Notes: generated by a model from the letters alone, not told the origin. Shown: positions 1-10,080, numbered from the stretch's first letter. The stretch: DNA of 64,000 bases from an uncultured Woeseiaceae bacterium (GCA_945788625.1 CALZMQ010000002.1:62001-126000), one strand, 5' to 3'. Made by a program: numbers and translations.

Positions 1-2
1 AC

Positions 3-3000
3 AACGCGCGGACGACCGATCCGGATTTCACCAGGCTGGCCTTCGTGCTGCTCGGCGAATGCGATCCCGTGAGCCTGATCGCCGAAGCGGAATTGTCGCC
101 GTTCAACGTGACGCAGCAGGTACTGCTGGGCGATTTCAGCCGTGAAGACCTGGACCTGTTTGCCACGGAACTCAATATGGACAGGGCTGATGCCACCGTG
201 GCCCTGGACCGAATTTACTATTGGACCGGCGGTCAGCCGTACCTGAGCCAGAAGCTGGCGCGCGCCGTTGCCAGGGAATTCGCGACAGGCGACCTGGAAG
301 AACAAATCGACCGCATCGCCTTGCAGCAGCTTGCGGGCCGTGCCGCGCTGCACAGCGAGCCGCACATGAGCCACATTCATCGCGCCATCGTCAATGACGT
401 AAAGCGATATGAGCCATTGCTCAACCTCTACGGTAAGGTACGCAAAGGCATCGAGGTCGCGGCGGATCTCGGTTCGCCGATTCAACGCCGGCTCATGGCC
501 GTCGGTCTGCTGGAAATCGACGACGACGGCAATTTGCACGTGCGTAATCGCCTTTACGAAACCGTTTTTACCGCGCGTTGGGCCAACGAAAACCTGCCGA
601 CACGCCTGCGCGTTCCGGCGATGGTCGTCGGCGTGTTGTTCCTGTTGGCGATGATCCCGTTCTGGTACACGCAGTGGTTGCCGCGCCCGTACCTGAAAAT
701 CCTGACGTCGCCGAGCGTCGAACTGGAAGTGGCGAGCGATGCGTATTCGAATCTGCGCTCGTTCCCGGGCCACGGGGATATCGCCGACAGCCTGTACCGC
801 GGCTTCCTTGAGCAACGCGCGCTCGCGGCCGACGACGAAAACACGATGAGCGAAATCGTCGGTCTCGCAAGGGACATTCCGGACGCCGGGCGCCTGCCGG
901 ATCGCCTGGAGGCCGAGTTCCGTGATCGCGAGGTTCTCGCGGCAATGCGCGAAGAGCGGCGCGACGATGCGTTGATTGCGTCCTTGCAATCCTTTGTGCT
1001 GTCGACACCGAAAAGACGCCAACGCGCCGCGAGCCTGGTCGCCGACGACTATCCGCTGTTGCTCGCGAGCCTGCCGGGCATTGGCGAGACGAAGCTCGTG
1101 TTCGACCCGCAAACGCTGTTGCTGACCAGCGCCGACGGGGCCCGCATTTCGCAGTGGTCGTACGCGACGCAGGCGGTGCAACGGCGAGATGACTGGTCGG
1201 TGACAGCGCTGGACGTAATTCCGCTGGTGCGACGGGTTATCGTGGACCGGAGCGGTGTGGTCAATCGCATCGGCCTGACGCTGAACATCAGTCACGCACG
1301 CCTGTCAGACCTGCGTATCAAGGTAATAGCGCCATCGGGCAGGGCGGTGGAGATCGAGACCGGACTTGAGCGGGCGTCGAGCGGCGACGAGATCACAATC
1401 GCGCCGCGCCAGCTTCGCGAACTGCTCGGCGAGGCGCTTTTCGGAACCTGGTCCCTTAGCGTCCGTGACGAGAGTCCCGGAATAGCGGGGCAGTTTGTCG
1501 GCTGGAACCTGAAACTCAATTCGCAGGGGGCCGTCGAGAATTTTCAGCGAGGATTGAACATCCCCGAGCCGGCCGAGCGGGAGACCGACAACGTCTGGTT
1601 CGATACCGGCGGACGCTATGCGATTGCGCGCGCGACGCAAAGCGACAGCGCGCTGATCTGGGACCTTGCTTTTGCCGAGCCGCTGAGGGCCATTGCCGTC
1701 AACGAAAGCGAAAAGCTGATCGGCCTGGATGCCGGTGCGCGGCGCCTGATTACGGCTACGCAGGACAGTGTGAATCTCTGGGACACCGCGTCGGGCGACC
1801 GGGTTGCGACCTTGCCGGTTGGCTCGGCAAGCGCCGATGCCGTGCTCACGACAGATGGGACGCACCTGTTTGTCGAACGTCGCAGCGACCTCGAAACCAG
1901 GCTCGAGCTCTGGTCGATCGAACAGGGCATTGTGACGGCCGAGATCGTCGTCGCCGGATTGCCGTCACTGGTTGCCGTCGATGCGACAGGTACGCGTGCC
2001 GCGATAGCAGACTATGACCGTGCCATTCGAATCTGGGATTTTGCGAGCGCCGAATTGCTGGCAGAGGTTGACGTACCGGCGCAACCCAGTGCGATTCGGC
2101 TGGCGGCCGACGGAGCGACGCTCGGCGTGCTATACGGCGATTCGGGCGTATCGCTCTGGAACACGGATGCGCCGCAGCGCCCGCTGCTGGAGGAGTTCGG
2201 CGAAGGCCGTTGGGGGCTGGTCTTTTCGCCGTCCGGATCCACGGTCCTGGCCGGCAGGCCCGATATCGGCTTTCAGATGTACGCCAGCAGCGACGGTCGA
2301 CTAATTGGCCCGCCGATCGGCGTACGCAGGGACGCGTTTTCCGCGGATGTGCTGGCGTACAGTCATGACGAGCAAATGCTCCTGACGGGTTCCCCAGAAA
2401 GCACGATCCGCTTCTGGCGCGCGCCGGCAATTCCTGCCGCGATCGATCGGGTTGCCTCGGGCCATTATCACCAGGCTTGGAACCCGTCAGCGGACAGCGT
2501 ACTGGCTGCAACGCCGGACGCCACCCGACTGCTTATCGGCGATGCGGACGGTGACGTGCATGTCGTACCGGCGGGCGCGAGCCTCGACGATATCGTTGCG
2601 ATCAGCGAGGACGTCAGCTTTCTCGGCCATACGGCGGACGTTCGGATTCTCGCATTGGACCGGGGTGGCTCCCGGGTGGCGAGCGCTGCTTCCGATAACT
2701 CGATCCGGATATGGGACGTCGATACAGGACAGCCGTCGCCGTACTTCGCCGAGGTAGCGGGTGGAGCGATCACGCGGATGGAGTTTTCGCCGGATTCTTC
2801 GCTGTTGGGTGTACTGAACAACGACAGGGTTGCGATTCTCGACGTGGGCAGTGGCGAGCACGTGGCGGATTTCGATCTTGGCGAGTCGCAGGCCGATATC
2901 GCGTTTGCGAACAACGACGAACTTTATGTCGGCGGCGATGGCGGCTCGCTGCAGGTGCTTAGCAAAGGTGGCGACGGCAACTGGTCCCGCAGGCAACTCT

Positions 3001-3482
3001 GGCAGGCGGCATCCGCAATCCGCTGGCTCGAAGCCTCACCAAGCGGTGACTACCTCGTGCTCGTCGACAACGACAACCTGGCCAGCCAATTCGTACTTGC
3101 CGAGGGCCGGCTGGGCGAAAAGACGCTGCAGCTACCCGGAGCCGTCGAAGACGTTACGTTCAGCAACCGCGGCAGCAGGGCGCTGTTCCGAACCTCGCGT
3201 TGGTTGCACAAAGCAAGCTCCTCTCCGGCGGGGCTGGTCTGGCTCGATAGCGCATTCGGGCCGAAGGCAATGAGCGGCGCGAGGACCGTTTTCGGCGCTC
3301 CTGACGCCGCCGCCGCCTCCGCCAGCCGGGTTTATCTTCCAGCGATTCGCAACGGCTTTGTCGATCTCGTCGAGGTCACGTTCAGGGGGTCCACAAGTCC
3401 CGGCCTGTTCGGCAACAGGCAAGAGCTGCTCGACGAATGGCGCTCGAGACTGCTCGGCGTCACCGATCAGCCCGAGACCTGA
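3..3482 (+). CDS. AAA-like NTPase / P-domain / WD40 membrane protein, 5' truncated by window edge
   Basis: The reading frame is open from the left edge, so the GTG at 45 is probably internal and the true start lies upstream. Counting from that GTG, residues 1-75 match the C-terminal part of an AAA-like domain (PF14516 type; YYWTGGQPYLSQKL at 58-71). One membrane segment follows at about 191-208. Residues about 385-495 resemble a proprotein-convertase P domain (a RIGLTLNISHARLSDLRIKV strand pair, then GTWSLSVRD and GWNLKLN). From about 505 to 1000 there are repeated WD-type blades ending in IWD, LWD or FWR. The likely topology is a cytoplasmic NTPase with an exported sensor or scaffold half. 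The partner or ligand is unknown. It is convergent with the next gene (22 bases between stops). Confidence 0.85.
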   Translation, partial: NARTTDPDFTRLAFVLLGECDPVSLIAEAELSPFNVTQQVLLGDFSREDLDLFATELNMDRADATVALDRIYYWTGGQPYLSQKLARAVAREFATGDLEEQIDRIALQQLAGRAALHSEPHMSHIHRAIVNDVKRYEPLLNLYGKVRKGIEVAADLGSPIQRRLMAVGLLEIDDDGNLHVRNRLYETVFTARWANENLPTRLRVPAMVVGVLFLLAMIPFWYTQWLPRPYLKILTSPSVELEVASDAYSNLRSFPGHGDIADSLYRGFLEQRALAADDENTMSEIVGLARDIPDAGRLPDRLEAEFRDREVLAAMREERRDDALIASLQSFVLSTPKRRQRAASLVADDYPLLLASLPGIGETKLVFDPQTLLLTSADGARISQWSYATQAVQRRDDWSVTALDVIPLVRRVIVDRSGVVNRIGLTLNISHARLSDLRIKVIAPSGRAVEIETGLERASSGDEITIAPRQLRELLGEALFGTWSLSVRDESPGIAGQFVGWNLKLNSQGAVENFQRGLNIPEPAERETDNVWFDTGGRYAIARATQSDSALIWDLAFAEPLRAIAVNESEKLIGLDAGARRLITATQDSVNLWDTASGDRVATLPVGSASADAVLTTDGTHLFVERRSDLETRLELWSIEQGIVTAEIVVAGLPSLVAVDATGTRAAIADYDRAIRIWDFASAELLAEVDVPAQPSAIRLAADGATLGVLYGDSGVSLWNTDAPQRPLLEEFGEGRWGLVFSPSGSTVLAGRPDIGFQMYASSDGRLIGPPIGVRRDAFSADVLAYSHDEQMLLTGSPESTIRFWRAPAIPAAIDRVASGHYHQAWNPSADSVLAATPDATRLLIGDADGDVHVVPAGASLDDIVAISEDVSFLGHTADVRILALDRGGSRVASAASDNSIRIWDVDTGQPSPYFAEVAGGAITRMEFSPDSSLLGVLNNDRVAILDVGSGEHVADFDLGESQADIAFANNDELYVGGDGGSLQVLSKGGDGNWSRRQLWQAASAIRWLEASPSGDYLVLVDNDNLASQFVLAEGRLGEKTLQLPGAVEDVTFSNRGSRALFRTSRWLHKASSSPAGLVWLDSAFGPKAMSGARTVFGAPDAAAASASRVYLPAIRNGFVDLVEVTFRGSTSPGLFGNRQELLDEWRSRLLGVTDQPET

Positions 3483-3504
3483 GCTGCGCGACCCGCCGGC
3501 GTGT

Positions 3505-5439
3505 CTAACGCATATCGCCGCGTAGGGTCCTGACCAGGAGTTCGAGTTTCTCGGCCGTAACCTCGGCTGGCGGCACCGGTTTGCCGAATGTCACGGGAAC
3601 ACGTGCAAATAGCCGCCCCGGAATTTTTCGGACCCCGCCACTGTGGTGACGACTGAACCAGCTGCCCCACATCCGACCCAGCGAAGCCGGAACGACGGGC
3701 ACGGGGCGCCGCTTGATGATTTTCTCGATGCCTGGACGGAAGCGCTGAATCTCGCCGTCGCGAGTGATTCCGCCCTCCGGAAAAATGCAGACTACGTTGC
3801 CGGCGGCCAGTTCCGCATCGACCTTTTCGAAGGCCTCGTCCATGATTTTCCGGTCTTCCCTTGCAGAGGCTATCGGAATTGCCTTGGCGTTTTTGAACAG
3901 GAATTTCAACAGCGGGATCTTGAATATCCTGTACCACATGACGAACCGCATCGGCCGCCGCACCGATCCCCCGAGAATGATCGGGTCAATGTAGCTGACA
4001 TGGTTGCAAACTACGATCGCCGCGCCTTTGGCGGGGATGTTCTCGAGGCCGGTCGGGCGAATCCGGTAAATGACGTTGATAACGAGCCACGCCAGGAACC
4101 GCATCAGGAATTCTGGTAGCAGCGAGTAAATGTAAATCGCCACCAGCACATTCAGGCCAGCGATCACGAGGAACAGCTCGGGGATAGAAAATCCCGACTG
4201 CAGCACCACGATGGACACGACGGCCGCCGCTACGATGAGCAGGGAATTGATAATGTTGTTGGCGGCGATGATGCGCGACAGGTGCTGGCGCTTGGAGCGT
4301 TTCTGAATCAAGGCGTACAGCGGTACGCTGTAGAAGCCGCCGAATGCGCCAAGCAAGGCGAGATCGGCGAGGATACGCCAGCTTCCAGGCCGGCCGAGGA
4401 ACTCGCCGATGGACGACACCGCCTGCGTATTGGCGTCGGGTTGCGCGAAATACAGGTCGACCGCGAACAGGCTGAGGCCAATAGAACCGAACGGCACAAG
4501 CCCAAGTTCTATGCGATGTCCCGACAAGCGTTCGCAAAGCAGCGAGCCGATTCCGACGCCGACGGCAAAGGCGGCCAGCAGACTGGTCGTGATGGCCTCA
4601 TTGCCGTTAAGGATTTCGAGCGTGTAACCGGGAATCTGTATGGTCATGGCCGAGCCAAAGAACCAGAACCATGAGATGCCGAGTATTGACAGGAATACAC
4701 TGCGTTCCTCGCGCGCGAAGCGAACGATGTGCCAGGTCTCTTTCCATGCATTCCAGTTGATTCTGAGCGTCGGATCCACGGCCGGCGTCTTCGGTACCCG
4801 GCGACTCGTTAGATAGCCGGTCACCGCGACCATGACCAGGCATGTGCCGAGAATCGTCTGTTTGTCGGCACCGAGACCTGTGGAGACCTGGCCGGTGACG
4901 GTGATGCCGCCGATGACGAGTCCGAGAATGATGGCGATATAAGTTCCCGATTCGACGAGGGCGTTGCCGCCGACAAGCTCGTCGTCTGCGAGCTTTTGTG
5001 GCAGGTAGGCGTATTTCACGGGGCCGAACATCGTCGACTGGCAGCCCATCAGGAAAAGGACCAGCAATAACAATGAGTAACTCCGCGAGACGAGCGCGAT
5101 CGCCGCGAGTGTCATCAGGCCGATTTCCAGCATTTTGATGCGGCGTATGAGCATCGACTTTTCGTATTTGTCGGCGAGCTGGCCCGCGGTAGCCGAGAAC
5201 AGGAAAAAGGGCAGTATGAAAAGGCCCGCTGCGACGTTGGCAAGCTCGGTGTGGTCCATACCGGCGACAAGAACGCCCTGGAACGTAATCAGGATCACCA
5301 GCCCATTACGGAAAATGTTGTCGTTCAAGGCCCCGAGAAACTGTGTGGCAAAAAATGGGGCGAAGCGGCGTTGGCCGAGTAACCTGAACTGGCTCGATCC
5401 TGACAAAGGTAATCGTCCGTGTAGTGAGCTCGGCGCCAC
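3505..5439 (-). CDS. MFS transporter fused to PlsC-type acyltransferase (LplT-Aas-like, no ligase domain)
   Basis: The 644-residue protein has about twelve membrane segments of major facilitator type (residues about 20-420), beginning with an ALNDNIFRN motif typical of lysophospholipid transporters of the LplT class. A glycerolipid acyltransferase domain follows at about 440-640. That domain carries the catalytic NHVSYID block and the FPEGGITRDGE block. By family knowledge it would flip lysophospholipid inward and re-acylate it at the membrane. In LplT-Aas fusions a C-terminal acyl-ACP synthetase normally follows, and here the protein stops after the acyltransferase. The start is GTG at 5439, and a slightly later start is possible. 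It is divergent from the lipoprotein gene at 5579. Confidence 0.88.
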   Translation of the reverse strand: MAPSSLHGRLPLSGSSQFRLLGQRRFAPFFATQFLGALNDNIFRNGLVILITFQGVLVAGMDHTELANVAAGLFILPFFLFSATAGQLADKYEKSMLIRRIKMLEIGLMTLAAIALVSRSYSLLLLVLFLMGCQSTMFGPVKYAYLPQKLADDELVGGNALVESGTYIAIILGLVIGGITVTGQVSTGLGADKQTILGTCLVMVAVTGYLTSRRVPKTPAVDPTLRINWNAWKETWHIVRFAREERSVFLSILGISWFWFFGSAMTIQIPGYTLEILNGNEAITTSLLAAFAVGVGIGSLLCERLSGHRIELGLVPFGSIGLSLFAVDLYFAQPDANTQAVSSIGEFLGRPGSWRILADLALLGAFGGFYSVPLYALIQKRSKRQHLSRIIAANNIINSLLIVAAAVVSIVVLQSGFSIPELFLVIAGLNVLVAIYIYSLLPEFLMRFLAWLVINVIYRIRPTGLENIPAKGAAIVVCNHVSYIDPIILGGSVRRPMRFVMWYRIFKIPLLKFLFKNAKAIPIASAREDRKIMDEAFEKVDAELAAGNVVCIFPEGGITRDGEIQRFRPGIEKIIKRRPVPVVPASLGRMWGSWFSRHHSGGVRKIPGRLFARVPVTFGKPVPPAEVTAEKLELLVRTLRGDMR

Positions 5440-5578
5440 TATAGCGCGAATAATCGATTATCCCGCGCGAAAAGTGCGAACTCGCACGACCTTTGCACGA
5501 GGCCGGGTTGCTATTATCGACTTAACATTACGTTCAAAATTCGACCACTTGCCCAACAAATTGGACTGAAAGCCAATA

Positions 5579-6178
5579 ATGACGACGCGCCTGACATTGT
5601 TGCTTTGCGGTGTTTGTATCGCGGCCGGCTGTACGAAAGAGCCGCCCCCGCGATCCGTCACTGAATTCGTCGACAACCCGATGTTGCTCGAGGCGGCGAT
5701 GGTGCGCTGTGCGCAAAATCGCTCCAAGACCCGCTACGAGGCCGAGTGCGTCAATGCGCGCGAGGCCGTGAATCGCATACAAACCAAGGAAGAAGCGGCC
5801 CGCAGGGCGGAACTCGAGGAGAGTTCGAGCCGCAAGCGGCAGGCGTTGCGCCGCACCCAGGCGGCGGCCGCGGAGGCCCGGCGTCGTGCCGCGGAGGCCG
5901 AACGTCGTCGCGAGGAAGCGGAGTACCTGGCGCAATTTGGTGTGACACCCACCGCCGACGGGCAGGCGCAGGACGCGATGCTCGAAGGCAACCTGCCTGT
6001 TGCCGTCGTGCCCGAAGCAGTGGATCAGCCGCAGCCCGTGGCCCGGCATACCGACACGTTGCCCGCGACTGACAGCGGTAACGCGCCGCTTGCGGAAGTT
6101 GAGCCGCAGCCCCCGGCATCGGACCTCGAATCAATACGCGACGAATTGCGCCGGCGTAACGAGGAAGCGGAAAACTAG
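5579..6178 (+). CDS. small charged lipoprotein, EexN-like
   Basis: This 199-residue protein has a short signal peptide and a lipobox (CIAAGC, Cys18), so it should be anchored in the envelope. Residues about 25-65 (FVDNP, then CAQNR and AECVNAREA with two conserved-looking cysteines) resemble the EexN-type small lipoproteins. A strongly charged, Arg/Glu/Ala-rich segment follows (about 65-120) that should form a long helix or coiled coil. The tail is Pro/Glu-rich and of low complexity. Function is not known. Its stop codon lies inside a palindrome shared with the convergent MscS gene. Confidence 0.75.
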   Translation: MTTRLTLLLCGVCIAAGCTKEPPPRSVTEFVDNPMLLEAAMVRCAQNRSKTRYEAECVNAREAVNRIQTKEEAARRAELEESSSRKRQALRRTQAAAAEARRRAAEAERRREEAEYLAQFGVTPTADGQAQDAMLEGNLPVAVVPEAVDQPQPVARHTDTLPATDSGNAPLAEVEPQPPASDLESIRDELRRRNEEAEN

Positions 6179-6189
6179 GGGTTCCCTAG
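6175..6189. terminator. short palindrome spanning two convergent stop codons
   Basis: CTAGGG, a GTT loop, then CCCTAG form a perfect 6-bp stem. The TAG stop of the plus-strand lipoprotein and the TAG stop of the minus-strand MscS gene both fall in the arms. It has no strong T-tract, so it is at best a weak bidirectional terminator. Confidence 0.35.
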
Positions 6190-7262
6190 CTTTCGGCCGC
6201 CGGCATCGACCGCACGTGCAGGTCGCGCTGCGGGAACGGAATCTCGATACTGCTCGCGTTCAGCGCCTTGTAAACCGCGCAATTCAATTCATGCCTGACG
6301 CGCCCACGATTTACCGGCTGGGCAATCCAGCCCAACAATTCGAAATCCAGGCTGGAATCGCCGAAGGTGCGGAATCTCACGCGCGGAGCCGGCGTGCTCA
6401 GAATGTCCTCATTGTCGATCGCGACTTGCTCGAGCGTCTCGATGACCTGGTCGATGTCGCTGCCGTAAGCGACGCCGACCGCGACCCGAATGCGGTGTTG
6501 TTGCGCGGGCCCGCCAGCTTCGTTGATGATCTTGCCGTTGCCGATAATGCCGTTCGGCACGGTGATCTCGATATCGTCGCGAGTCAGTATGCGCGTGCTG
6601 CGCAGTCCGATCTCGGTGACGACGCCGCGTTCGCCGGAATCGAGAATGATGAAGTCTCCCGTCTTGTAGGGTGCGTCCATGATGATCGATACACCGGCGA
6701 ACAGGTTCGATAGCGTGTCCTTGGCGGCGAAACTGAGCGCCAACCCGACGATTCCGGCGGAGGCCAGCCAGGCGGTAGGGTCGATCTTCCAGGCCAGGAA
6801 AATGAAATAACCCGCCAGTGCCACCAGCACGACTTTCATAACGTTGTGCAGCAGGGACAGCATGCCGGTCTGCACGATGGCGTTCTCCCGGGTGCCGCCG
6901 AACGCGGCGACGGCCAGGTGTAGCAGCTTGCTCAGTGTGCTGTACCAGACGACGATCGCAATCGTCCTAAGGATGCCCAGCGTGATGAACTCTGGAGGGT
7001 CGGGCAGACCGAGACGACGCGTGCCGAGCCCGAGGCCGATTAGTACGAACGACAGGAATACCGGGCGGTGTACAAGCTCGATGAGCTGGTCGTCGAAGTT
7101 GTTGGTGGACCTGCGGGCGAAACGGCCGATTATCCCGGAGATGATCCAGTCGGCGACCTTGCCGGCGAAAATGAAGACGGTCGCGATTATCGCGGCCTGC
7201 AGATATACGTTAGGTCCGATCAGCTCCGCGAGCTGCTGGACCCATGCGATCACTTCGTTCAA
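6186..7262 (-). CDS. MscS-family mechanosensitive ion channel
   Basis: The 358-residue inner-membrane protein has four to five predicted membrane segments in its first half. The pore-lining helix and beta domain follow (GIVGLALSFAAKDTLSNLFA, then MDAPYKTGDFI). The C-terminal alpha/beta domain is complete (IRVAVGVAYGSDIDQVIETL). These are the hallmarks of MscS. It lies 19 bases beyond the SYLF gene on the same strand and probably belongs to the same envelope-stress group as LemA, M48 and SYLF. By family it would release solutes under hypo-osmotic shock. Confidence 0.93.
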   Translation of the reverse strand: MNEVIAWVQQLAELIGPNVYLQAAIIATVFIFAGKVADWIISGIIGRFARRSTNNFDDQLIELVHRPVFLSFVLIGLGLGTRRLGLPDPPEFITLGILRTIAIVVWYSTLSKLLHLAVAAFGGTRENAIVQTGMLSLLHNVMKVVLVALAGYFIFLAWKIDPTAWLASAGIVGLALSFAAKDTLSNLFAGVSIIMDAPYKTGDFIILDSGERGVVTEIGLRSTRILTRDDIEITVPNGIIGNGKIINEAGGPAQQHRIRVAVGVAYGSDIDQVIETLEQVAIDNEDILSTPAPRVRFRTFGDSSLDFELLGWIAQPVNRGRVRHELNCAVYKALNASSIEIPFPQRDLHVRSMPAAES

Positions 7263-7281
7263 CAGCTATTCGTTCCGCGTC

Positions 7282-8097
7282 CTAGTAATTGGGATCGTAC
7301 TCGGTGTCCGGGTTGTCGGTCTCACCGGGGTCCGGCAGTCCGTAGGTGCGCACTTGCGACGCCTCTTCCCCGGCGGGGCTTGTGCCCGACTGCATGCCCG
7401 GCTGCGTCGGCAGTCGGCTGGTCTGCGCGGTCAGAATCTGCACGAAGGTATTGGCAACATCAGGTGCAATATTGGGCGAGCTGACGAAGATCTTCTCCGG
7501 GGTCATGCTCGTAGAGCTGTAAAACGCCGCGTTGGCCTTGCGGTCCATCGTGACGCCTGCGCCCTCGAGCGCGACGCCCGCGAACAGGCCGCGGCTGCGC
7601 GAATACGACACGACCTCGGCCTTGAACACGAGGTCCGTGGCGACGCCCGTATGGCGCCCGACCGGACCGGCGGCAACGGAGGCATCGGCGCCGAGCGTCA
7701 ATTTGCCGTTGGCGATACCGTCGACACCTTTGCGCGTCTTGAACACCAGCACGATGTCCGTCGATTGTGCGCCGATCTGCCAGCCGAGGCTGCCGCCGGT
7801 GAGGGCAATAAACGCCGGGTTGCTCCACGAATTGTCGTCCTGACGCACGACGAGGATTCCCTTGCCGCGCCGGGCGCCCAGACCGAACGCGGCTTTCACG
7901 ACGTTCGGGACGACGGCGACTGCGTAGGCACGCGACAGCAGCGAAGGCGGGATCGACTTTTCAGGTATGCGCAGCAGTTGATCGAGTACGTCCGCCGCGT
8001 CCGCCACGCGTTTTTCTTCGCGCGTAGCAGCTTCCACGGATGACGTGAATACAAGGGCCAGCAACGATAGCGTGGCGAGGAAACGAGTGCTGTTCAT
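7282..8097 (-). CDS. secreted SYLF (YSC84-type) lipid-binding domain protein
   Basis: The 271-residue protein has an N-terminal signal peptide (cleavage near SSVEA-AT). A SYLF/YSC84 domain of about 190 residues follows: YAVAVVPNVVKAAFGLGARRGKG, FIALTGGSLGWQIGAQSTDIVLVF, then the RGLFAGVALEGAGV block. The family binds phosphoinositides in eukaryotes, and its bacterial members are periplasmic with unknown ligands. The last 45 residues are Pro/Asp-rich and probably disordered. It sits between the M48 peptidase and MscS genes on one strand. Confidence 0.9.
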   Translation of the reverse strand: MNSTRFLATLSLLALVFTSSVEAATREEKRVADAADVLDQLLRIPEKSIPPSLLSRAYAVAVVPNVVKAAFGLGARRGKGILVVRQDDNSWSNPAFIALTGGSLGWQIGAQSTDIVLVFKTRKGVDGIANGKLTLGADASVAAGPVGRHTGVATDLVFKAEVVSYSRSRGLFAGVALEGAGVTMDRKANAAFYSSTSMTPEKIFVSSPNIAPDVANTFVQILTAQTSRLPTQPGMQSGTSPAGEEASQVRTYGLPDPGETDNPDTEYDPNY

Positions 8098-8130
8098 GGT
8101 GGTGTCCGACAGGGAAATCGCTCAAGAGTT

Positions 8131-10080
8131 CTAGTTTATCACCCGGTGTACGAGGATGGGCGGCAATGGGTAGTCGAGCGTCGCGCAGACGGCTCGTATC
8201 AATTCTGCTTCGGCGACGGCGAGCTTGCGATCATGCGCGGCCGTCGCGCTGATGGCCCGCAGCAGCGACTCTTTGCCCTTGCTGTTGAGACCGAGCAGGA
8301 TGTCGAGGCTCTTGTCGAGCACGGGCACCGTGTAAGAGCGGTTCGACTCGTATTCGTAGCCAATGGCCCAGGACCCGAGTGTCGCGATTCCCGCTTTGAA
8401 CGCTGCCTCGCTTTCGCGCTCGGAGTCGTGCCCGTAGTCGGCCAGCACCCGCAGCAGCCCGATTACCGAGCTGCGCAACTGCGTGCGTCTGGCCCGGGTT
8501 GCGCTGCGGCGGCCGCGTGGATCGATGGCCTTGCCCAGGTTGCTCATCAATATGCGGTAGAAACAGTATTCATACAGGTCGATTTCGCCGTCGATCTCGA
8601 TCATCCTGGTTGCGAGCGTGACCAGGTAACTCAGTTCCTGTGCCGGCCGCAATTTCAGTGCCGGAAACGCGATGGCGAGTAAAGGCAAGCGGTATTCAGC
8701 GCCGGTGGTGGCGAGTTCGTCGTAGTAACGGCGCAGCAAGCGCGTTCTCTGTTCCCCCAGTTGCTCCCTGGCCAATGAAAACTGGCGCGTCACGGTGCTG
8801 CTGTCCCTGTGCAGGATCAGCGCGATGGTGAGCAGGAAGGCGAATTCCCTCGAATGTGCGGCTTCGTACAGTGTCTCGGGAACCGACTGGCGCAGCTGTT
8901 GTGCGTATTCGACGTGCTCGCTCTCCGGCTGTCCGACGGATTCGGCGATGGATTCCGGGAGGACTGCCGTGCCGCCTCCGGCCAACGCCGTGGTTACGTC
9001 CCCGGCGAAGGCCGAGCGCGTTTCCGCGGATGCGACCCCGGCACGCTGCCGACGAGGATCGACGCGTGGAAAGTCCGATTCCCTGAAGCTCGGGTCCAGC
9101 GCCTGGATTCGTTCGACCAGCGGCGGGTGCGTGGCGAACATCCCGGAAAAATTCGCGCCGGTGCCGAACAGCATATGGCTGACTTCTTCGGGATCGGTGG
9201 ACTCGATAAGGGAACCGGCACTGTAGCCGCCAATTTTCTTCAATGCGTTCGCGATGCCGCTGCTTTGCCGCGTAAATTGCACAGCGGACGCATCGGCGAG
9301 GTACTCACGTTGCCGCGACACGCCGGCCTTGATGATGCGCGCGAAAAAGACGCCGATGCCGCCCAGGATGACCAGTCCGAGGCCGATGATGAGCACGGCC
9401 GGTGCGCCACGGTTGCGGCGGCTGGAAACGATGCTGGTATGGTAGCCGCCGCGCACGATCAGCCGTCCGATCAGCCCGAGCACCATGATGCCGAACAGCA
9501 CACCCATGAGGCGAATATTGAGCCGCATGTCGCCGTTCAGGATGTGGCTGAATTCGTGCGCTATAACGCCCTGGAGTTCATCGCGTTCGAGTAATTCCAG
9601 CGTGCCGCGAGTGACGGCAATCGCGGCGTCGCTTGGCGTATAACCGGCGGCGAAAGCGTTGATACTGCCTTCTTCTTCGAGCACGTAGATTTCGGGGACG
9701 GGTACGCCCGATGCAATGGCCATTTCCTCAACCACGTTTCGCAGCCGGCGGCGCAGCGGGTCCTGGATGTCCGCGGGCACCAGCGTGCCGCCCATGCTCG
9801 TCGCGACGCGGCCGCCGCCGGCCGACAGAACCGAGGTCTTGAACAGGCTCGCACCGAGGATGAATAAAGTGGTCAGCAGTGCGGTGCCAATGAGGATTGG
9901 TGCCTGTTGCGCGATAAAATCGGCGGCGGTATGGCCGTAACCCGCCTCCGTAAAACTAAACAGCGCCAGGCCCACAATGGCCGTAACGCCGAGCACGATG
10001 GCTAACGTGGCAAGTATGTAGGCGGCAACCAGGCGTCGCGATGCCTTGCGGGCGACGTCTTGCGCGTCAAAAAAGTTCAC
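8131..10080 (-). CDS. M48 family membrane metallopeptidase, HtpX-like with long C-terminal extension
   Basis: This 649-residue protein has two N-terminal membrane helices (about 18-44 and 60-84). A zinc-peptidase domain with HEFSH at residues 175-179 and a further membrane pair follow. The C-terminal extension of about 300 residues is soluble-looking and absent from E. coli HtpX. The next upstream gene is LemA, 26 bases away, and LemA-M48 pairing is common in bacteria. By family it degrades misfolded membrane proteins. The extension may recruit substrates, which is inference. Confidence 0.93.
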   Translation of the reverse strand: MNFFDAQDVARKASRRLVAAYILATLAIVLGVTAIVGLALFSFTEAGYGHTAADFIAQQAPILIGTALLTTLFILGASLFKTSVLSAGGGRVATSMGGTLVPADIQDPLRRRLRNVVEEMAIASGVPVPEIYVLEEEGSINAFAAGYTPSDAAIAVTRGTLELLERDELQGVIAHEFSHILNGDMRLNIRLMGVLFGIMVLGLIGRLIVRGGYHTSIVSSRRNRGAPAVLIIGLGLVILGGIGVFFARIIKAGVSRQREYLADASAVQFTRQSSGIANALKKIGGYSAGSLIESTDPEEVSHMLFGTGANFSGMFATHPPLVERIQALDPSFRESDFPRVDPRRQRAGVASAETRSAFAGDVTTALAGGGTAVLPESIAESVGQPESEHVEYAQQLRQSVPETLYEAAHSREFAFLLTIALILHRDSSTVTRQFSLAREQLGEQRTRLLRRYYDELATTGAEYRLPLLAIAFPALKLRPAQELSYLVTLATRMIEIDGEIDLYEYCFYRILMSNLGKAIDPRGRRSATRARRTQLRSSVIGLLRVLADYGHDSERESEAAFKAGIATLGSWAIGYEYESNRSYTVPVLDKSLDILLGLNSKGKESLLRAISATAAHDRKLAVAEAELIRAVCATLDYPLPPILVHRVIN

